47,574 nt of DNA from Phycisphaerae bacterium (GTDB lineage Bacteria > Planctomycetota > Phycisphaerae > UBA1845), in NCBI GenBank assembly GCA_029260215.1, contig JAJDDQ010000063.1, positions 1 through 47,574 on the forward strand, written 5' to 3'. The position numbers and the translations under genes were made by a program. The notes beneath the pieces were generated by a model. The model saw only the letters and a program-made list of their open reading frames with translations, was not told the DNA's origin and made no database searches. This document shows, in pieces, positions 42,748-47,574 of the stretch. The first letter of the stretch is position 1. Each line of letters begins with the position of its first letter.

Positions 42748-45225
42748 CTACGGCCGTCCGCTCGCCATGGTGACGCCGAGCCATACCTGAGTCGCGGGCG
42801 ACACGCCGTCGAGCAGTTGCCGAAGCGAGAGCACATCAAATGGATCGAGCGAACCATTGCGATTGATATCCGTGTAATCCAAAACAACACCCATAGGGGG
42901 CGTGGCTGACCCCTGTATGTATTGACTGAGCTTCAGAAGGTCGAATACATCGCATGCTTGGTTCTGATTCACGTCGCAAGGCAAGAAACCAATGTCCACA
43001 CGATCCGGCTCGTCGACGCCGACGCCCGCATCTCCGTTGTTGGCTTCAATCTCCACGATCGCGTAGCCCGTGGCGTTGCTGGAGACGTTGGCTTCGATCG
43101 TTGTCCATTCTTGTACGGGAAGAGGTCCGCTGAGCAGGATCGAGACGGTTGGGTTGTTCGATGAATCGACGGCTGTGATGGTTGGGGCCGTCCCGCCGGT
43201 GGAACCGATTTCGAAGTCCCCGATTTGCAAGCTCTGGTTTGCCCCAGCCAAGCCGTAAACCGATTCGGTAAAGACGATCGTAATTTCTTCAATGCTCTCG
43301 TTGAAATCAACCCCGTTGTTGCTCTCGCGGCGCGGGTCGACGTATCCACCGTAAGCGTGCGCGGCAAAGGATGTGTTCGCCGCTCCGTGGACAATCGCCG
43401 GCTGACAACTGTCCAAGCCGCCGTTTGCGTCCATATCGAGGCCCGGCATCAGATCGATTTCGCACAGATCGACTTCGCTGTTCGAGTCGCAGTCCAGTGG
43501 ATTCGCTGGGTCGCACGCAATCTGCACACCGAAACAACGATCGTACTCATACGTGCCCATGTCCACATAGGTCGGCGTGCCGGTGCCCGTGTCCGTGGTA
43601 CACGGATCGTCGATACGACGCGTACTCTCAGCCAAATCGTCCGTCACACCCGACGGCAGATCGGTCGAGTCGGACGCGTCGATACACGGCGAATCCTTTT
43701 TCAGCCAGAAGTCATTCAGCGTGTCTGCGTCCGCTCCGGTCGGGTCGAGAAAGTCAGGGTCGTCGTCGATGTTCCCGTCCGTACCGGGGTTGGGAATGTT
43801 CTTGACACAACTGTAATCCACATTCGCACTGCCCGACCCGGCGTCGCGTATCTGAGCGGCGTAGTTCGTTTGCACGCCGGCTTTGTTGTCCCATACGATC
43901 GAACTGACCACCTTCACGCCGCAGTCTTCGAAGTAAATACCACCGCCGCCGTTTGAACCAGCCTCATTCTCGACCAGCGAGCACGCGATGAATTCCGGAA
44001 TCAAGCCGGTCTGCCCTTCGTCGGACAGGTATACGCCGCCGCCATTGTTGTCGGCTTGGTTGCGCAGAAACAGTGTGTTGATGAATTGGATATCATTTGC
44101 CGGACCGGGGACGAACCCCTTAATGTGCGCCCAGACCGCCCCGCCGTCGCCGTCCGTCGTGCCCTCATCGAGGGCTTTGTTCTCGATGAACTCGCAGAGC
44201 GTAAACGTCGCAGTGGAACCGGGTAAATAGACCGCACCGCCGACGGTGGCCTAGTTCCGCCTGAAGTCACAGTCGACCAGGTTGGCAACCCCCGTGGCGA
44301 AGGCTATCGCGCCGCCGGCCCCAACTATCCCGGTTTCGCCGGCGACATTTTCCACGAAGATACACTCGGTCATCGTCCCGGCCGCCTGATTGCTCTTGTA
44401 GTTGATGGCCCCGCCCGACTGGCCGGCCTGATTGTTCCGAAACCTGCATCGGGTGAGAACCGGCATGCCGGAATCGATGTCGATGGCCCCACCACGGCCC
44501 GAGAAGAACGCCAAATCCCGTGCGATGTTGTCCTCAAACACACAGTCGGTAATCGTCGGATCGCTGCCACCAAAGAGGTTCATCCCGCCGCCATACTTGG
44601 CGAAGTTGCTGCGGACCAGGCAGTTTGTGATGGTCAGGTCGCAGTCGTTGACAAGGTAAAGTCCGCCGGCGATGTCTCTGGGCGGGCCGTTGCCGTCGGC
44701 ATTGCCGCCGTAGACGGTTACCCCGTCGAGAATGGTGCCCGACGTAACCTGAGCGTCGGGTGCGACGACGTGATAATTGTTCTCCGCGCGCGACGAGTGG
44801 TCCGCGCCGAAGGCTGGATTGTCGTCCCCATGCAAATCCCCGCTGAGCGTGGTCTCGTACAATACGAAATCACGCGCGTCGGGATCGGGAGCACCGCACC
44901 CCGCATAACCGCCGTAGACTTCGACATTGTTGTGCAGCACGAAGCTCGCGTCGCGATCGGTTGAGGTGCAGTTGGGTGCGCAGGTGCCGGTAATGTACAC
45001 GCCCTGAGCCACGCGAATGATATCACCGGACGAAGCGCTGCCCAACACTGCACGCAGGTCGGTCTTGGCTGTACACCATGTCGTTCCGTCTCCGTTCGGC
45101 CCGTCATCGTCTACGTAAATGGTTGCTCCCTGCGCGGTCAACGCCGGCAACATCGCAAGGATTGCGACACCACAGATTCGAGCGCGCGTACTCCGCGCCC
45201 CGGTCCTATAATAACTGAACCTCAT
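42748..45225 (-). pseudogene. Secreted right-handed beta-helix/dockerin-like protein interrupted by one amber codon
   Basis: The coding frame from 45225 to 42748 is continuous except for a TAG at 44253-44251. The N-terminal part (324 residues) has a signal peptide, the start of a parallel beta-helix (ATIYVDDDGPNGDGTTW) and repeats such as DPTITDCVFEDNIARD and LTRCRFRNNQAGQSGGAINY. After the TAG the frame resumes with ATVGGAVYLPGSTATFTLC. Comparison with FRNNQAGQSGG suggests the TAG replaced a CAG glutamine (FRRNQATVGG). The C-terminal part has FN-like and dockerin-like ends (CDVNQNQACDVFDLLKLSQY). AGGAGG lies nine bases before ATG 45225. Alternatives are read-through or a sequencing error. 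Confidence 0.85.
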
Positions 45226-45295
45226 CGTATGTACCTCCTGTACAAACAGCCAAGGAAATCACGCGCAGCGCACAAGCGCCGACGCTTCTATTGAT

Positions 45296-46063
45296 TCAAG
45301 AGAGCCGTCGGCGACGGCGTAGGAAAGTACAGGCCAAGCCTGCTATGAACATCCCGAGCGCACGCGGCTCGGGGACTGTGAATTGCGTTCGAAATTCGGA
45401 GGCGTATATTTTTTGTGACCCCGGCCCCATGCTGCCTTGGCCCATCATTTGCGATGTGATGCGAATCAGGTCGCCCTGCGCCCCGCGCAGGATCGTGGCT
45501 ACATTGGGCGTCTCGGAGTCCAATTCGAGCAGGGTCTGAGACTGCGTGACGTTTTCCACCACGATGCTGGTCGAACCGGTGAACGGGTTGGGTTGCAGGT
45601 TGTCGATATCGAGTCGGTATTCCCACTCCAACGTGTCGGCGGGCATCTCGAACTCGATGATGGAGAGAAGCTCCCCCTCCGCCGTGCCGCCGGGATTGTC
45701 CCCACCGGGTGAAAACGACGGAAAATACCCGGTCAGCAGGTCAACACGGATCCCCAGCAGGTCGTCGATGAAATTAGAGACATCCACACCGCCTGAGGCG
45801 ATCGCGCCTGCTCCGCCTGAACCGGGTTGTGTAAAATCAGACTGCGAAATGATGAACCCAGACGCCTGATCGATGCTCCCGCTGCCACAGGCATACTCAG
45901 ACACGTGCGGTCCGCCGCCGTCGAACACGTTGGCCGACCCCGACCCGCAGGTACTGATCCAAGTTGAGTCGAACGCGCCCGCCCCCTCGCCCGCCCAGGC
46001 AACGGACACGGATGCGGACAGAACGATACACAACAACAAACCGCGCGCTGAATTGAACTTCAT
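45296..46063 (-). CDS. PEP-CTERM-like exported protein
   Basis: The 255-residue product starts with a signal peptide (MKFNSARGLLLCIVLSASVSVAWA) and ends in VPEPRALGMFIAGLACTFLRRRRR, a PEP-type sorting tail. This is a motif, a hydrophobic helix and an arginine-rich end, recognised by exosortases of the PEP type. The middle is a beta-rich Ser/Gly/Asn-rich domain of unknown role. ATG 46063, with GGAG and GGGG shortly ahead, is chosen over the ATG at 46084. The beta-helix gene follows 70 bp later on the same strand. No matching XrtA is in the window. Confidence 0.87.
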   Translation of the reverse strand: MKFNSARGLLLCIVLSASVSVAWAGEGAGAFDSTWISTCGSGSANVFDGGGPHVSEYACGSGSIDQASGFIISQSDFTQPGSGGAGAIASGGVDVSNFIDDLLGIRVDLLTGYFPSFSPGGDNPGGTAEGELLSIIEFEMPADTLEWEYRLDIDNLQPNPFTGSTSIVVENVTQSQTLLELDSETPNVATILRGAQGDLIRITSQMMGQGSMGPGSQKIYASEFRTQFTVPEPRALGMFIAGLACTFLRRRRRLS

Positions 46064-46084
46064 AACCCCTGCTCCTTCCCACAA

Positions 46085-46491
46085 GCCACCCTTATCCTTG
46101 CGATCCCCAAGAGTCGCGTCCAGGCAATTCGTTCAATTGAGGCGCGGCCCCCCGCGTCGTTACTGCCGCCTCAAGAGCCCGCCGATAACCACGGCGGAAG
46201 GGTAGAGGGCAAGTAGGGAAGCGATATATCCGCAGCGGAGTTGTCACGGCACGATGCTCAAGGGGAAACACAAGCACTGCCCGCAATTGTCGCCGAGCGG
46301 ACGGGCGAGGATTTTGCCCGGGGACGTCCCAAATGTGCGTAACGCCCGCATAGTGTGAATACGCTTCTCATAACCGTCGATTTGCGAAAGTGGTTCAAAT
46401 CAAGCCCGTTCCCCGACGATAGGCTGCCAATGGAATGATGGCTGCCCAATCGGCTGGGTGGTCCGGGTAACTCATCGGAGCGGGAAAATTC
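46085..46491. other. Divergent spacer, no gene recognised
   Basis: About 400 bp between the PEP-CTERM gene (minus) and the secreted-protein gene (plus). Open frames here are shadows of one another. Promoters for both genes should lie here. No pair of -35 and -10 boxes stands out. Confidence 0.45.
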
Positions 46492-47271
46492 ATGAATAAA
46501 CAAGTGTCGATTCTCATTGTGCTTGCAGGGATCCTGACAGTCAGCGCTGCGGCTGGCGACGCGGAGAAGTCGTCGGGCGTTAAGGCGGAACTGGTAAAAG
46601 TGCAGGATGTTCGCCGGGTGAAGCTGGCTGGCCACAAGTCCGATAGCCAGTCGTTCGATTTCAACAAGCCGGGTCTGGAACTGTCTTTTCGGCTGACGCC
46701 GCCCTCGGGCAAGACGGTGGTCAAGATCGAGCAGCCGCAGACGATCAAGGCCAAGGACTCCATGAACAACGACCTGACCAAGGTTGAAGCCGGGTTTATG
46801 GGTCGCCACTCGTTCGTCTCGCTGGAGCAGTCGTTCAACGGGCCACCGAATTCGATAACCATCACACTTGGACGGCCTCACCGGTCGGCCACGAGTTTTG
46901 ATCTGGCGACATCGTTTACGGTCTGGGCGTTTGACAGCCTGGACGAGATCACATTCAAGCCGGAGCAGGGAGAGGCGGAGCTTGACGCCAAGCTGCTGGG
47001 CGAGGACGTCACGTGCCAGATCACTCAGAACGGTAGCAACCTGGATTTGAAATTCACACCCGGCGACGTGAAGCATCGCATTGAATCAATACATTTATCG
47101 GACGATGGCCGCTTGTTCGACGACTCGGGCGCGATGTGGAACGATCAGATGGTGTCGTACTCGTTCCCCAACACGACGCTTACGCGGACGCTGAGAGTGG
47201 TCGCGACGAAGCGAAGCGGTATGAAGTCGTACCCTTGCAAGGTGGCGTTCAAGAAGCAGCCGCTGCCCTGA
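46492..47271 (+). CDS. Secreted protein of unknown function
   Basis: The 259-residue product has a signal peptide (MNKQVSILIVLAGILTVSAAAG), and the mature part is rich in beta-strand-like sequence without cysteine pairs. Segments such as LELSFRLTPPSGKTVVKIEQ and SFTVWAFDSLDEITFKPEQGEAELDAKLL look like two similar beta-sandwich domains. I recognise no family. ATG 46492 has a plausible GGAGCGGG upstream. It ends before a strong hairpin at 47325-47371. Its location next to CTERM proteins may suggest a cell-surface role. Confidence 0.8.
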   Translation: MNKQVSILIVLAGILTVSAAAGDAEKSSGVKAELVKVQDVRRVKLAGHKSDSQSFDFNKPGLELSFRLTPPSGKTVVKIEQPQTIKAKDSMNNDLTKVEAGFMGRHSFVSLEQSFNGPPNSITITLGRPHRSATSFDLATSFTVWAFDSLDEITFKPEQGEAELDAKLLGEDVTCQITQNGSNLDLKFTPGDVKHRIESIHLSDDGRLFDDSGAMWNDQMVSYSFPNTTLTRTLRVVATKRSGMKSYPCKVAFKKQPLP

Positions 47272-47324
47272 TTCTCACTTTTGGCTCCGAAAACCGCGGT
47301 TGACAAACCGCACCAGCATAACAG

Positions 47325-47371
47325 CCTGCCCACCAAGCACTTAAGTGGTGCTTGGTGGGCAGGTTTCGTTT
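47325..47371 (+). terminator. Rho-independent terminator candidate
   Basis: A 16-bp perfect stem, CCTGCCCACCAAGCAC (47325-47340) with GTGCTTGGTGGGCAGG (47348-47363), around a 7-base loop, is followed by TTTCGTTT. It lies 54 bp after the stop of the secreted-protein gene on the plus strand. Confidence 0.75.
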
Positions 47372-47469
47372 GGTCACGTCGAAAATCACAAAACCCCTTT
47401 TGAATGCTGGAGTTAGCGGTCGCTGGATCAACAACGGGTGTGGCTATTTCCTTCGGCGCTGTGGAATAA

Positions 47470-47492
47470 TTCGCGCCTCACTTTACTTGCGC
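47470..47492 (+). repeat. 23-bp repeat shared with the left end of the IS4 element
   Basis: TTCGCGCC, then ACTTTACTTGCGC, matches 36715-36737 (inside the IS4 element, just after its left terminal repeat) except for one base. No IS terminal repeat precedes it here. It may be a sequence shared by chance or a relic of the same element family. Confidence 0.4.
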
Positions 47493-47556
47493 AGGGCGCG
47501 GGGGGCTGTCAGAATTCCGGGCGTGTTACGATCTTTTATTCAATCGGGAGATAGTC

Positions 47557-47574
47557 ATGGACAGGGAAGTTTTG
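47557..47574 (+). CDS. Start of an unidentified gene cut by the window end
   Basis: ATG 47557 is preceded by GGGAGA six bases upstream, a good ribosome-binding site, and the frame reads MDREVL before the window ends. Only six codons are visible, so no function can be given. Confidence 0.4.

Noticed and set aside
42783-42808. Third copy of repeat A
   Set aside because: Only a partial resemblance (GTGTCGCCCGCGAC in reverse), and it is within coding sequence of the beta-helix gene.

Overview
The window looks like chromosomal DNA from a member of the Planctomycetota, possibly a Phycisphaerae-like lineage. This is inferred from the gene set, not from any marker gene. The signs are very large secreted proteins built from HAF, FG-GAP, beta-helix and dockerin-like modules, cysteine-rich secreted repeats, both IPTL-CTERM and PEP-CTERM sorting tails, an exosortase H, a PQQ-type beta-propeller protein, and many one-gene housekeeping units separated by long spacers. 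There is no rRNA, CRISPR array or prophage.

Layout. 1-1.3 kb: a CheV-like chemotaxis coupling protein with a broken 5' end, an ISL3-type transposase scar and a tRNA-Val. 1.3-8.2 kb: an orphan ABC ATPase, msrB, an SGNH hydrolase, a PQQ-like propeller and a secreted HAF-repeat protein. 8.3-10.6 kb: a RAYT-type transposase relic and a 632-residue protein ending in a HEPN domain, in DNA that looks lower in GC. 10.8-14.5 kb: nuoB and nuoA, a MaoC dehydratase, a methyltransferase, and a polysaccharide deacetylase of the exosortase-associated type. 14.8-20.8 kb: a 1283-residue FG-GAP lipoprotein, then exosortase H with its partner membrane protein, and a CPXCG zinc-ribbon protein. 22.1-24.6 kb: hemC, hemB, tadA. 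24.8-36.0 kb: nine minus-strand genes, mostly touching, forming an exopolysaccharide operon (methyltransferase, GT39-like, three GT4, O-antigen ligase-like polymerase, a membrane sensor with receiver, an unknown protein, a VanZ-like protein). 36.1-37.8 kb: a DUF1772 protein and a deleted IS4-family element with both terminal repeats. 38.1-47.6 kb: an RhlE-like helicase, an IPTL-CTERM protein, der, a beta-helix/dockerin gene broken by one amber codon, a PEP-CTERM protein, and a secreted protein of unknown function followed by a strong terminator.

How the parts fit. The strongest theme is the cell surface. Exosortase H (catalytic Cys, Arg and His visible) and its partner should cleave IPTL-CTERM tails, and a substrate with such a tail lies 19 kb away. 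The exopolysaccharide operon, the remote deacetylase and the PEP-CTERM protein are the usual companions of exosortase systems. The remaining genes are ordinary metabolism (heme synthesis, complex I subunits, tRNA editing, ribosome assembly).

Most promising for novelty: the HEPN protein and its flanking transposase relic; the exopolysaccharide operon carrying a kinase-less membrane receiver protein and a tryptophan-rich unknown; several families of short palindromic repeats shared between distant spacers; and the single-codon disruption of the beta-helix gene.
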